A stretch of 64,000 nt of DNA, taken from contig JAJOHG010000053.1 in assembly GCA_021029095.1 (NCBI GenBank), forward strand, positions 151,190 through 215,189, read 5' to 3'. Of the stretch, positions 44,766 through 57,510 are shown piece by piece. Source of the stretch: Phellopilus nigrolimitatus (taxonomy: Eukaryota > Basidiomycota > Agaricomycetes > Hymenochaetales > Hymenochaetaceae). The first letter of the stretch is position 1; each line of letters begins with the position of its first letter. The notes beneath the pieces were generated by a model. The model was given only the letters and a program-made list of their open reading frames with translations. It had not been told where the DNA came from and searched no databases. Both the position numbers and the translations under genes were made by a program.

Positions 44766-46526
44766 GCAATGGGCCATACATACGATATGTGCTTCGCCGG
44801 CGGTCCTGTTTTCAGCATTGCGTTCTGTCTTATTTAGACATCTTCCACTTGATGACTATGGTAGTAATAGCATAGTGTGACAATCTGATGGCATTATAGC
44901 ATGATGAAAGCTGGATGCGCGAGCGTACAGCTAGCTAGAGTATTCGATCTGAACGCACTGAGTCCCAGCCAAGAAATCATGTCGGCCAGAACCTGATATT
45001 TTCCTTTTGGTGTTGACACGATCAAGTCTCCAGTGACTAGGCTTCAGAGTTTCAGTATAAACAGTAGGTCAAACTCGCAGAACAGCAATACAACCAAGAG
45101 CCTATCGAATTCGAAAGGATCCGTCCATTCTTTTTCGATATTACTAAATGTGGAAGGTCGTTGGCCATATTGGGTGTAAGTATTACAAGCCACATTTCAC
45201 ATATATCGTAAAGTAAAATTTCAGAACCCGGTAAATTCTCCAGGAGCACGTGTTAGACAGTAATAGACGAATAACTGAAAATAAAGTGTCACTGCTGAGT
45301 ACTTATTTGCTACTGGAACTAAAAGATTGGAGTCATATAAACTGACCTTCCATTCAGAGTTAGAGATAGTTTTACAGTGTCTCTGTTACCGAAGTATGCA
45401 GTCTTTAAAACCGAGCTAGAAGATCTACAAGACAACGCGTCCACATCTAGAGCGTCCATTTTCCCGGGTACCGTCTGATAGGTAGTAAGTGAATGAGAAA
45501 TGCGAAGGTGACCACTTGTTCTAGGCTCTAGGAACGGCAGGGAGGAGGAGGCGGTAGAGAAAGGACTTGACGAGCGAGGAGGAATAGAGATAGGTCCGTA
45601 GATTTGAACTCCCGCGTACATATGCATACGAATCAGGAATGCGTCGTCGATCATCCCAGAACGCCGATTAGAGTATTGTAGCGTCCAGGAGCAGACCATT
45701 GTTTGAGAGTCAGGAAAAGAAAAGATGCATGGAAAATCCGAGAGGACCGTCCTATGCGCTGATAGCGTTCCACGTCACGCAAATGCTGCCGAGCCTCTCT
45801 CACCATGGTTTGTATCAATGACACAGGGGAAGCCTGCGCGCTGGTAAGATATTCCGACGTAGTGTGGTTTATGGGAATGCCATGCCAGGGGAGCCCGGGC
45901 ACGCTTCGATATGTGCGACAGCCCATTGGATGTGGGACGTGTCGCTGGGTCCTGCACTCGGAACGGCATAGCTACAAGAAGCGACGCTCGGGCTAAGTCC
46001 TGAACGAGTCTGGAGAACAAAGCTGACGTCTTCTGGACGGAAGTGACCTTCTTGTTTGACTCGGAAAAGGCACCGACCAAGAAGAACCCCTATAGATATT
46101 CGCGGGGCCCCACAAACTAACGACCAATAGAAATCAAAGACGCACGCGCACACGCAGCACATTTGTGTCAAGAATCCCACCGTTTACGGACTCAGAAAAG
46201 TACCGAGTACTGCGTAGCTCTAACAAGTCGCGAAGAACAAAGGCAGGCCCTGAAGTAATTCTTTCAGCTTTATTTATTATTGAAGTACCATAAATGTCAG
46301 AAGCTCTCCTACTGCGCGTGCTCTTCGATGCTCCCGCTAGAACGGTAATTTACTGAATTCCTTTCCGAAAACGCGAGACCGTCTACACGCGCCTCGAATA
46401 CAGATAGCTGAGTTCCCGAGAAATAAGCTGAGCTTGGGGTCGGATGGTTGGAAATCGACGTGTCTGAGGCGTCCAAAAATGGACTCGGAACACCGTCGAC
46501 CGCTAGATCAGATGACTGTGCAAATG
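44766..46526. other. Unassigned region
   Basis: Several minus-strand frames exist (for example 45319-45699 with FLIRMHMYAGVQIYGPI) that could be exons of a degraded gene, but none shows a domain and no splice model closes. Confidence 0.3.
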
Positions 46527-48450
46527 TTACTCAAATGAATACATTGAGGGACGAAATAGCGAATAACACATACAGAATAATAATCCGAAGTCTGCTCTTT
46601 CGTCGTCTCGACTGTGATTCGTAATTGCTGAGGCATCTGTGACGTCCGGGCCAGAGATCATATTTCTACCTTGCAAGCTTGGAAAAAGCGTTGTGCGTAC
46701 ATAATTTGTTTGCGAAAACCTGCGATTCGAAATGGGAGACCCGAGGGGTGCATCTGTCCGGAGGTTCGATAAATTTACAAAGGTGCCCTCCTTCTGGATA
46801 ACACGTCCTCGCAGCGCCTCTCGACTATTCAATCTGTATGCACATAACATAAGGTCTCCAATGTCAGACGCTCTTTAAAATGGGCGTAATCTTACGAAGC
46901 GAGTAACGAGTTGACGTATACTGTGCAAAACTAATGAGAAGGACGTATCGACACCGAAAATAAAGAACCTACGTTTCCCAAGACACCAGAAGAAACTAAG
47001 CCAGACAAAATTCAGCGGCATAGTAGCGAACTGGACATTTCGAAGTAAATTCGCTTTCATTTCAACGGGGTTTGATGAAATGATTACTTACGGAGACGAC
47101 AGCAGCCGTTGCACAGATGCTTGTTAGCAGCCCCGTATTGATTGCATAGACAGTGAGCGTCGTTATTAGTGAATCCGTGCTGCAAGCCCATTCAGTTACA
47201 TTCACACCGAGTATAAATCGAAAACGAGAGCGATACACGAACCGCTCGAAACCAGTCCGATTTTTACTGAGAAAGTAGACGAGCGATACAGCGATGGTGA
47301 TGTCCGCAGCCGCCGCACTTCCAAGGCCCGTGCTGGTCACCCACGTAAGCTGTGAGTACTTGGAAAACTCCTTGAGGATAAATCTACAGAAAAGGACTGA
47401 ATCTTCCATAAATGTGTTTAAGAAGAAAGCAGATGTACCCTTCGACTGTGAAGACTGTCGCCAAGCTTGTTTATGAGGACTTGAAGATATCCTGTAAACA
47501 CGAGACTTACAGATACCCAACCCACAATGCACGAATGCAAGGATGGTCTATAGGCAATATCGAAAGGTAGCTAGTCAAAAATAGGACAACACGCATATGT
47601 CTTACGCCTGCACGTACTATGAAACCTGTCAGAAACCAATTCTTGCTGACTGCATAGAAAAATGTGTATAAATGGAGTCAGCACGTAGTAGTAGTGCTCA
47701 AATTTGGTTGGCTCGCCTCTCCAAACCCGCTGAGCAAAGAACCTATTCAGCCGTCAGATGGAGCTCAAAGTGGAAGAAGTGTCAATAATATAGTGCTCAC
47801 AGCTCGACCATCAATCCAATGAGGCCCTGCAAACAAATCAGTTGCTTGGCTTGCAGAAGGAAATAGCGGCTTACATTACAGTCAGTCTGGATCTATTGTG
47901 AACAATCATAATGTATAGTAAGTATCGTTCTCTGGGAATGTCTTGGGATCGACTTACGTTCATACTCCAGTACGTGAGTTCCAAGTTTTCAGGGTTGTTG
48001 AAGTTCGTTACGAGATACCTGCACGCAAAATCATCACCTACACTGCCAAAAGAACACAAACATGATATGTACCAATATATGGCATTCGTACATAGAACAA
48101 GATGAAGAGAATCCAAGAACCTGTATATTCGCCATCATATTATCGCGAAGGTTTGAGACTCGGACTAGCCGGGGACCGTACCATAATATGAAGACCAGGC
48201 TTTTCAACCTCGCCGAGTCGTTCGGGTATGTTCGATAATAGGTATATCTGAGCAGGAACATGTATCGGCAAAATAGTAACTGGCGCATTATGACACGCAC
48301 GTTTGCAGTAGGGTCAGCCCGTAGAGTCTGCACCTTCTCTGTCACGATTCGTCCTGAACTAACAGAGCAAGCGAGAGCCACTCACACAGCGCTGACCACT
48401 AGACCGACAAACGCCGCTCCGAAAGTAGTGTTCATAGTGTTGAACGTCAT
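46527..48450 (-). CDS. DUF6534-type seven-helix membrane protein
   Basis: Multi-exon, start ATG 48450 (MTFNTMNTTFGAAFVGLVVSAV). Later exons give TYYRTYPNDSARLKSLVFILW, LDSLHLVLCTNAIYWYLVTN and WVTSTGLGSAAAADITIAVS. The DUF6534 core follows: VYFLSKNRTGF, then STDSLITTLTVYAINTGLLTS. MPLNFVWLSFFW and an NSREALRGRV tail end the protein. These basidiomycete proteins are predicted plasma-membrane receptors or carriers with unknown ligands. The topology of seven hydrophobic segments is consistent. Exact junctions between the first exons are not resolved, so the gene could carry a defect there. Confidence 0.65.
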
Positions 48451-50687
48451 AGCAATCTTGATATAAAGAGTGGCAAAAACTGAAGCCAGAGAGTAGGAGA
48501 ACAGTCGGCCTCGATCTCGAGCCTTCAGCCTAGCATGAAAAGGTGAATCCGCGAGGGAAGTGTGCGAGAAGAGGGGCGCATGACACGTTGAAAACCTGAT
48601 ATATAAATGGGTGCAGAATGCACAGCGGTACTCAGACAGAGCTCCATTTCAGTCGAGTCTGTTAGGTCATGAGAAGCATCCAGTAACAGCACGGAAATGG
48701 CTTGGGAACTCGCATGGTATATCAATGGTCGGAATAAGTAGAAGAGGCGATGAGAAGAATAAGTTCTTGAAGGGCCGGCTCTAACAGGATTCGTCTTAAT
48801 TGATATCCTGGGAAACGTTTCGCTCAACCCTTGGCGGCGGAATACGGTGGTTCTGTCCTTCCCTTTGTCCTCGGTGATAGACGTTAGACTTCTGGTATTC
48901 ACTCGACCGGCTAACCCATGAGAACTTCCGCATTGTGCCGAAAGTTAATCGCTGCCGGTGGCACAGCCTTCCACCCAACAGGATAGATGCCACGGTGACA
49001 ACGCCAACGAGCATTCGAAGCTCACTCCTATCCTGTCAGAGGCCCGATAAAGTATGAAAGACGCAAGAGTCAAGAGGGCTTCGAGCGGGTAAGATTGCCC
49101 CTTTGAGTGGATTCCCAAATTACAAATAGGCTACATATCCGATACGAGTCTGCATATATCCACGGTGCCTACGTTGTCTATAATCCTCAACGCGACAGAA
49201 GACGAAGCTTTAGATCGCGTCCTAGTTATTCTACTGCGGACTGCGTCGGCACACCCGTGAGATTGTAATCGACCTCGAGGAATTCGACGCTGGGGGCGTT
49301 TGTAGTCGTTTATATTTATCCCTTGACCTGTCACCCAGGCTCTCACTATTGCTTCCCACCACGTAGTAGCCCCACTGCTGTTAGCACACGCCACTTCCTC
49401 AGGCTTATAAGACTCGCTGGAGCCCCCTTACTCAAGGGTCAGATTTCAACTGTTCACCAGACGACTTCCGCCGCTCCAAGCCAGTTTACTGCATCCTCTC
49501 CACGAGCGGCTGCAATACCAACGGAACGGCGGAAGCATATCTCCGGCATCTCGAATGGAAGAGCGCAAACGATGTGCGACGGTAGCTGAATACTACATAC
49601 GTATATGCTTGTGCGGTGCTGCTGTGCATTCTCCAGCGATATACTCTGTAAAAGCGTAGTCCTGTGGTCTAATTAATATGAAACCCCATTTCTCGCTGGG
49701 TTTGCACCCGATACAAAATCGACCGGAGCTCTAAGTCTAGATGTGGAGTCTAAACACTAAGATGAGAGCCTAACCGACGAGCTGAGAGAGCTCTTGGGGC
49801 TCGCACGAAGCACAACGCCCGTTACATACAGGTGAGTCAGAAAATGAGAGGTTCTCACCCCTATAGGAATGGTTGTGCAGCTGAGATTAATTTAAGCCAT
49901 CATGCACTATTCATGCAGGAGTCGCCTTTTATTTCAGAAAAATATATCCGAGGCCGTGGGAGCGGGATGTTCCGGCAGATGATCGGCAGTCGGAGATTAA
50001 CCTTTTTGTCTCCGCCCGGCGGTGTGGCGCTCGCCGCCCTTCTCCTTTTCTCTGCCCTCCCCTTCTTTTCAATTTTCAATTTTCAAGTTCAGCCGGAACA
50101 TAATTCAGCTGGAGCATAACCGAAAGGCGGGCATGTGGTTAGCTACGAGGAGGTGTTACAACGGGAGACGCGGTGTGGTGCGGTGCGTGCGTGGAGGGGG
50201 GGGAAGGCGGGTAGGCGAAAAACAAATAAATCGATGCTCGCGCCCCTCATCCCGTGCTCGCAAGTAGAAACAAAGGGCGTAGAGAGCGCATAAGTACACC
50301 AGTGGGAGAAAAAAATCCCCCGCGACGGGTGAGAAAAAAAAAAAGAGGAATCAAGCAGAACCGACGTATGTATCGATTTTGGAAGCGGAAGAAAGCAGGC
50401 GAGACGAAAAGAGGGGTAGTAAGCGGAACAACAGAAACCGGATTGTGCGAAGATTATGCGATGCAGAGCGAAGACGAGAGCGGATAATGCGTAGGGCGAT
50501 GTAAGATGTAGACGTAAGTCGTAAGTAGCTAAGTAAGTAATGCAAATGAGTAGTCGGATAAATATGAAAAAGGCTGAAGCGGGAGGAGGGAAAGAAGGGC
50601 GGGAGGGGAAGGGCAGATGATGGTCAAATAGTAGGAAAAGTCTCCATAAGACAAAAAGAGGGAGAAAATTAGAAGGAAGGTAATTCA
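48451..50687. other. Unassigned region
   Basis: Scattered short frames on both strands, none with recognisable motifs. 50.1-50.7 kb is purine-rich and probably the 3' UTR of the minus-strand gene to its right. Confidence 0.3.
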
Positions 50688-53390
50688 TTAAGGGTACGTC
50701 CGAGATCGTGTCCGAGTATCTGCATTACAACATAGACCGCCCCCGGCGCCGGCCTCGAGACCGGAGAAAACGGGCCCGCCCACGCCATCAGTCCGTTCAT
50801 CCGCGCATCCCTCCGGCTCACCCTGCACGCCACCGCCGTGCAACGAGTGCGCAAGCGGCCGTCTCCGTGGCGGGCGCTCCTGCGCCTGGCGCGTCCCGCA
50901 CGACCCGCGCGAATGCGGCGGCGGCGGCCTCCCGGACCCCGACTCCGGCCGAGTCAGCAGCGGCTGCGACCACACACGCCGCACGCCCTCCGCGCGCCCC
51001 TGCCCCTCTTCGGCGCCCATCCCCCCCGCGGGCACATCGCCCCTCTCCCGCGTGCACGAGCGCGCGAAGCCCACCGCAGCCCCGACTGAACGCCATAGCC
51101 CGCAGTCTTTGTGCGCGGGGACGGGGGGCAGGTGCCCGGGGCACGGCGCGGTGCTCGAGCGGTGCGGCTCCGGGCGCGGCCGGGATGGGCCGGCCGCGCA
51201 CTGCGCCGCCGGCAGGCGCGCGTGCGTGCTCGAGCGCAGCGCCGAGTGGTGCGAGACTGCTGCCGGCGCCGGTGCAGGCGCGGACACGGAGGAGGCGGGG
51301 GCGAAGGCGGAGCGGGAGAATGACGGGGCGCGCACGGGCGACGCGGGCGGGGACGATGACGAGTGGACGCGCGGCGGCGTGGGCCTGCGCGGGCGGGGCG
51401 CGGCGGCTTCGGGCGAAGAATCCCGCGCGGACGGCGAGGCAGACGGGGATCTAGGGCGTGTTGGACGTGATGGGGGCGACGCGCCGCGCGCGAGGAGCCT
51501 GCAGCTCGCTCTCGTTTCCTGCGAGGCGATCGAGCTCGAGCACGCCCGCTGCTTTAGATCCAGGTCCGTGTCCAGGCCCAAGTCGAGCGTGATGAGCGTC
51601 GACGAGCGGAAGCCGAGGAGATTCCGCGCGTCCGCCGCGTCGCCCTTCAGAGCCGTCGTGCTGCAGCTAGAGCCCGAGCGGCGGTGGCCGCCGTACGAGG
51701 ACGAGTCTGCGATGTCCCACTCCTCGATGCTCTGCGCATCCGAATCCGAGTCGTCTGCGTCTACGTCTCTTTCGCCCTGCACCTTCGCGGCCACGCCAAA
51801 GCCACCCACTGTATCCACATCGCGATTGATTGGATCGTCGGCCCGCAGCCCGAGCTCCGTGTCCGCAACGAACGACACCGGAAACTCGAGCGGCGGGAGC
51901 GTCATCGGCCCCCCGCCGTCTCCCTTATTCTCCCACTGCCAATGCACGTGGTCCCAATTCCCATGCCAGCATGCATCTCGGCTCGTCCCAGCGGTCACCC
52001 AAAACACCACCAACGCATTGACGGTAACGTCCGTCGCACACGAGCCGAGGCACACCCAGCCTAATTGTCTGCCCTTGAGCATGAGGAGCAGGAAGATGTT
52101 CACGCCGGAGGTCACGAGTGCGACGGTCGAGGCACTGGATTGTTTAGGGAACAGAGAGAAATAAGGTTGATGATCTTCATCTCGCTGAGAAGGACGAAAA
52201 GGGGGACGCACAAGGCTGTCCTCCGTGCGAGGCAACGCAGACGCACACTAATGTTCTGTTCGCGGTATAAAGACCATATGAACATCGACGTGAGGAACTA
52301 GGTCGACATTGTATGAGTATTTGTAGCTAAGACATCATAAAGATAAACGCACTCACGACATTCATTAAAAGGTCATAGATAAGCAGTGGGATAGATCTAA
52401 AACCAACATTAAGGCGCTTGCAAAGAAGAGTAAAAGTTCTCGCTACTCACGCGAACTTGTCTATGCCAATCATGCAGACGCCATCTTTTCTTAGATGAGA
52501 ATAGCGATATATGAACAAGAGGACGAATATTGCAAGGAATCCGAAAATAACCCCCATGCAGCCTCTGTAGATGCGAGACTGGCAACGAGTGAGTGTGTTC
52601 CCCGCGGAACAAACAATCCATACTCTGTGTGAAATATATGAATTGATGTGCAGATCAAAAGCAACTACAACAGCCTACCTCTCCACTAGGAACAGATAGA
52701 TGAGAGCCTAGAAGCGGAAGAGAAGGTTAGCTTCTATGTATGCAAGACTAGAAATCAATCATTTTTTGTTTAATTATAAATAAAGGGGCAGAGAAGCAAG
52801 AGAAGCAGAGTGTATGGGTGCAAAGAAGGAGTAAAGGCTAAGAAGCTATATGAAGTGACACACCTTGCTGCACGCATAGAAGATGATGCATGAAAGTATA
52901 CCCAGTGAGCAGACGGGCTCAGAGAAAGACAAACCAACGCCGTTGACAAGAATTCCGGCTGTCGATAGATAGTTTTAGATACGCGATCATCTCACATGAA
53001 AATGATGATGCGTACATGATGCAAGGAAGAACCAGCTGCGGAAGGGGGAATCAATCAAGGTGAACTGAAAGGAGATAGAAGCAGATCACGCACGAGTCGA
53101 GAAAGAGGAGGATGACGAGAAGCCGTGCCCAGGTCAGGCCTGTCCACCATTGCCAGGTGGTAAACCTCTCGTTCTCCGTGCGACGCGCCAGACAATAAGA
53201 GAGGATCGACGCGCCTGACCGGCCACGGGATGCGTGTGAGCGATGTGAGGGTGAGATCAGGAGACCGAGCTGCGAGCTCACCGACGATATGGATGCAGTT
53301 GCTGAGGATCTGGTGGGCGTGGGTGGGGAAGATGACGAAGGGCCCTTTGCCGGGGTCATCGGTGTAGACCTCGTGGGCGAGGACCGGCAT
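50688..53390 (-). CDS. Multi-pass membrane protein with long cytoplasmic tail
   Basis: Start ATG 53390 (MPVLAHEVYTDD...VIFPTHAHQILSNCIHIV). Exons in order include FTTWQWWTGLTWARLLVILLF, RIYRGCMGVIFGFLAIFVLLF with GVCMIGIDKFA, SIPLLIYDLLMNV, then a long last exon starting in VALVTSGVNIFLLLML and GWVCLGSCATDVTVNALVVFW. A serine- and aspartate-rich tail follows (DADDSDSDAQSIEEWD). The arrangement matches an uncharacterised Agaricomycete membrane-protein family that I recall without a formal name. The final part of the tail (50.7-51.4 kb) is GC-rich low complexity, and its true stop codon is uncertain because more than one frame is open. Confidence 0.5.
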
Positions 53391-54780
53391 GGACGTCGGG
53401 GGAGGGGTGGGCGGGGCGGGACGTGCGGGAACGCAGCGCCAGGATTGTTGAGAGCGGGGATGGTGGAAGAAAGGGGAAGAGGGAGAGACTAGTACTGAAG
53501 AACATGGTCTTAGTCGTCTATGAGTGAATGTACTAGTTGGTATGCCGTGGCGAGTCTAGATTAGCATCCGAAATGGGAACGGATAATATAACCACTTACG
53601 GCTCCGTACTCGCGCTTGTCACGGCCGCCCTTCGATAATCTCCCAATCTCCCGTCTGACCGCGCATGGCCGTCTCTCCGTGGTCCTTCAAGCTAGAATAA
53701 AATACCTGAAAATGCATAGAAACCCGGGTTGCGACTTGCAAGCTAATCACAGCAGATTTGTTCGGGTCAGAGGTACGGGGAAGTGAGTGATCGACAACGC
53801 TTTCCCGATTTGTACGTCGGGGTCATCCGTGCCGGCGTATATCGGACAAGCCGCACGCGCCGCCGTCTTATACCCGCTCGGAGCACTTGCTTCTACTCCT
53901 TCTCCTCTTGCCGCGATCCATCAGCAGCCATCAACATTTCCTGTCAGGTCTAGTCCCACGTACGCATTTGAAAAAACTCGAATGAATTAAACTAAGTGAT
54001 CAATATATATGTATTACAGTAAATGACATTCAATTTCCGAGGCGGAGATCATCACCTAATCCCCGGAGCAGTGTTCAATTATACTACGCACGCTACTCGC
54101 CGACACATACATATGGCAGCCATCCGCTTATCATTATGACATATCCTCATGTATGTATATGCGGACATGGGGCTCGCAATTGTCCGCATCTATTCCTCCT
54201 CGCTCACCTAGCTGGATTTTCAAGCTCGCGTCTCTCACGGCATTATACACCTTCCGGCCCCTTCCCCGCGCCAGCGTCGTTACAGAACGAGCGCTCACCG
54301 TCGCGGCTGCTACTCGCAACCCGCTAGGCGAGACATGTCAAATGCCTCCGTCGCGAGTGCACCTTCTAATCTTTCTGTGTCCCTGAAGACTACATATCTT
54401 GCGTGCGAAAAAGAAACAAGCGAGGCGCGCTCTGCTAAAACAATGGACTTTCCACATCCTAGCAATCCCTCTGCTCGGGTTCGAACAGCTCGATAAAGCC
54501 GACGCTATAGAAACACAGCACAAAACCACAGCAACAGGCGCGTACCGGGTGCAAGACCAGTCCAGAGGAAGAGAAATTCGGAACTTTTGTCCTTTAAACT
54601 CTTGAGAAGTCCCAGAGCAACCGCTTAGGTCGGGTCCCGCGAACCGATAATCCTTTCGAGGAGCTGAGAAAGTATGATAAGTCGCAGCATTTCAAGAAAT
54701 TTCCGATAGTGTACTAAAATATATATTTCATGGAGAAATAGGTTTGTATGCAGGTCGGTGGTCGACCCGGGGTCGACCCC
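53391..54780. other. Intergenic, nothing recognised
   Basis: Short frames only. No repeat or RNA structure noticed. Confidence 0.3.
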
Positions 54781-55155
54781 GGCCTCACCCTCTGGGCAAG
54801 GTTAACGACCTTCGGCCATATCGAAGAAATGATCGTCGAATCTCGTTCGACAAACTCTCCGATTTAGACCGAGTTGCTATTCTCCAAGTCCAAGCTTGGA
54901 GTCAATCACTAGGCTTCGCAACCGCGTCAACCAGGCCTGACTACGAACTCAAGGATTTTTTCGCTCGTGCACCCAGCAGAATGGTGTGCAAGGATTGTTT
55001 CAAGGACACAGGTTTATCGCATCCAAGGACCGTCAAGCAATCACACCGAGTTATCAACACGCTTATCAAGTGGAAGATGTCAAAACATGACAGAAAGCAG
55101 TACTGAAGGCGAGGTCGCTGACGAAAGTACATGATACATGTGTGTGTGTGCACAT

Positions 55156-55548
55156 TCACACGCCCAGTAAAACGCAAATGTTCACTGAATTCCGAAAGAA
55201 AAGCAAAGAAAAACAGAAGTCACCAATGGCGCTCCATGAGCTTCTAGGTTTCTTTGGCAAGAAATAGGAGGAGAACGTACCGCCCGGTAAGCCACAACAT
55301 GCTAGGGCAGTATTGCCGACGCACCCCGCGATGGCGGGTGTGCATGTCGTTGGATTCTGCGATCGCGAGTGCCACGCGTTAGTCTGCGAAGATGGAAAGC
55401 CGGATGGGAGACGCACGGCAAAAATGTCGGTGCAGCAGCTCAAGGTGCCGCCGGGGCACAGCGTCGCTTGCGGAGCGGCACACGAGAGTGCGACGAGAGA
55501 CGCCGCGAACACGGTGGTGAGGAGATTCGAGGGTGACACAGCGAGCAT
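55156..55548 (-). CDS. Hydrophobin-like eight-cysteine small secreted protein (member 5)
   Basis: Start ATG 55548; 393-bp span with three exons. The signal peptide is LLTTVFAASLVALSCAAPQ. After splicing out GTGCGT...CGCAG the cysteines read C-x6-CC-x9-C-x6-C-x7-CC-x7-C, the most compact of the family. The last exon (NICVLLGV) is joined through a split Gly codon. Intron 1 has two in-frame acceptors, so a nine-residue longer form (adding TNAWHSRSQ) is possible. It is the tandem twin of member 6. Confidence 0.7.
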   Translation of the reverse strand: MLAVSPSNLLTTVFAASLVALSCAAPQATLCPGGTLSCCTDIFAVRLPSGFPSSQTNAWHSRSQNPTTCTPAIAGCVGNTALACCGLPGGTFSSYFLPKKPRSSWSAIGDFCFSLLFFRNSVNICVLLGV

Positions 55549-55927
55549 TTTCTGCGGGGCTTGTGGTTAGAAAGTCGTCTGACTGTTGGAAGCGAGAGTG
55601 CACTTCGATGGCGAAAATGAGAGCGCTCCCTCGGCCTTTTATACCGCAGCAGGTCCTCGTGCCCGGGAGCGATTGACATAGATGCATGAGTCGGAGTTCC
55701 AGGGTCAAGGTCGGTGGCAGCGTTCGATGGCAAAAATCGGAGTTGCATACTACCTACTTTCGAATCGGCCACGTCAGTCAGCAGTCCAATGTCTAACTCC
55801 TAAAGCCAACGCGACAGCCGCACAAAAGCGTGCCGCAGTGCTTTCCAATCTGCCCTTCTGATGTTGTTTTCGACGTTTGTCAGTGTCGAGCAGATTTTTG
55901 GCGCCGCTTTCTTTGCGGGAAGAGAGT

Positions 55928-55943
55928 TTGTGGCTTGCCGGAA
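55928..55943 (-). promoter_or_regulatory. Conserved upstream dyad (copy 4)
   Basis: In gene orientation TTCCGGCAAGCCACAA followed by ACTCTCTTCCCGCAAAG, about 380 bp upstream of ATG 55548. Confidence 0.45.
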
Positions 55944-56508
55944 GCGGGTGTTGGCGGGTTCAGGCGCTCGCTTGAACGCCACCACCTCAGCGTGTAGCTG
56001 GCAACGTCGTCAATTTCGGCTGCAGTATTATGCCAAATTGCGATAAAAAGCGCAGATAGAAGTTCGGAACCCAGACTCATCCATTCGACGTCCACGATCA
56101 GTCCTAGCAAGACACTGCCGGAACGCTTCGAGATTCATAATTACTCTCGCACTATAAATGTGGCTTGGGGGTATTCTCGTCCGATATGGACGTTGACCTT
56201 CGGCGATGTCTAAGAAATGATCGATGCGTTCTTTTCGACAACCTCTCCGATTAGATCGAGTTCTGCTCTTTAAGTCCAAGCTTCAGATCAATCACTAGGC
56301 TTTCACAACCGTGTCAACCAGGCCTGACTACGAACTCAAGGATCATTCGCTCATGAAGCAGGACTATCGCATCTAAGGACCGTTGGGCGGTCACACCGAA
56401 TTATCAACGCGCTTGTCAAATTGAAGATGTTCCAAACACGACAGAGATCAATACTGAAGGCGAGGTCGCTGACGAAAGTACATGATACATGTGTGTGTGT
56501 ATGCACGA

Positions 56509-56901
56509 TCACAAGCTCGTCGGGAGAACGCAAAGGCCCGCTGAACTCCGAAAGAAAAGCAAAGAAAAACAGGAGTCACCAACGGCGCTTCATCAGCTTC
56601 TAGCTCTCTTGGAAAGAAATAGGAGGAACGTACAGCCCAAATCGGTGCAACATGCCAGCACGGCACCGATGGGGCAGCTCGCGGTCGCAACGGATACGCA
56701 TGACGTTGGGTCCTGCGATCGCGAGTGCCACGCGTTAGTCTGCGAAGATGGAAAGTCGGACGGGAAACGCACAGTAAGGTCGGCGCAGCAGCTCAAGGTG
56801 CTGCTGGTGCACAGCGTCGCCTGCGGAGCGGCACATGAAAGCGCGACGAGAGACGCCGCGAACACGACGACAAGGAGATTCGAGGGAGACACAACGAGCA
56901 T
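56509..56901 (-). CDS. Hydrophobin-like eight-cysteine small secreted protein (member 6)
   Basis: Start ATG 56901, three exons, 393-bp span identical to member 5. The signal peptide is LLVVVFAASLVALSCAAPQ. The cysteine spacing is C-x6-CC-x8-C-x7-C-x7-CC-x7-C. The loops between cysteines have changed much more than the signal peptide (VSVATASCPIGAV against TPAIAGCVGNTAL), while every cysteine and splice site is kept. Intron 1 has the same alternative acceptor pair as member 5. Confidence 0.7.
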
Positions 56902-57282
56902 TTTTGGGGCTGGTGGTTAGAAGGTTGTCTGACTGCTGAAAGTGAGAGTGGACCTCGATGGCGAAAATGAGAGTGCTCCCTCGGCGTTTTATACGCCAGC
57001 AAGCCCTCGGGCCCGGAGCGACTGACATAGATGCACGAGCCAGAGTACCAGAATCAGAGTCTATGGCAGCGCTCGATGGCAAAATTTGCAATAGCATACT
57101 ACTTACCTTCGAATCGGTAGCCCAATTTCTAACTTCTGAGGCCAGCGTGACAGCCGCATAAAAGCGCGCCACAGCATAAGTTACAGCGCTTTCTAAATTC
57201 TAATCCATCCTCCGGGCGCTGTTTTCGACGTTTGTCGGTGGCGAGCAGATTTTGGGGGCTGCCTTCTTTGCGGGAAGAGAGT

Positions 57283-57298
57283 TTGTGGCTTGCCAGAA
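57283..57298 (-). promoter_or_regulatory. Conserved upstream dyad (copy 5)
   Basis: In gene orientation TTCTGGCAAGCCACAA followed by ACTCTCTTCCCGCAAAG, 382 bp upstream of ATG 56901. Confidence 0.45.
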
Positions 57299-57510
57299 GC
57301 GGGTGTTGGCGGATCCGGAGTGTCTTCGTGCGCTCGCTTGAACGCCACAACGCCAGCGCGTAGCTGGCAACGTCGTCAACTTCGGCTGCAGTACGTATAT
57401 CAATTTGCGATAAAGCGCAGATAGAAGTTCGGAGCCCAGACTCATTCATCTGACGTCCACGATCAGTCCTAGCAAGACACGGCAGGAACGATACATGACG
57501 CTTCGAGATC

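Larger units (their letters stand above)
54780..56140. repeat. Tandem duplication, unit 1
   Basis: Recurs directly as 56170-57510. Shared landmarks: GACCTTCGGC at the left end, CAAAGTACATGATACATG, the mini-hydrophobin gene, GCGGGAAGAGAGTTTGTGGC, and GACGTCCACGATCAGTCC then AGCAAGACAC at the right end. Confidence 0.8.
56170..57510. repeat. Tandem duplication, unit 2
   Basis: Direct repeat of 54780-56140, diverged by substitutions and small indels. The non-coding left end is more decayed than the gene. Confidence 0.8.

Noticed and set aside
54744..55106. 120-codon plus-strand frame in tandem unit 1
   Set aside because: Starts at TTG rather than ATG, has no recognisable domain, and the equivalent in unit 2 is broken by stops and indels.
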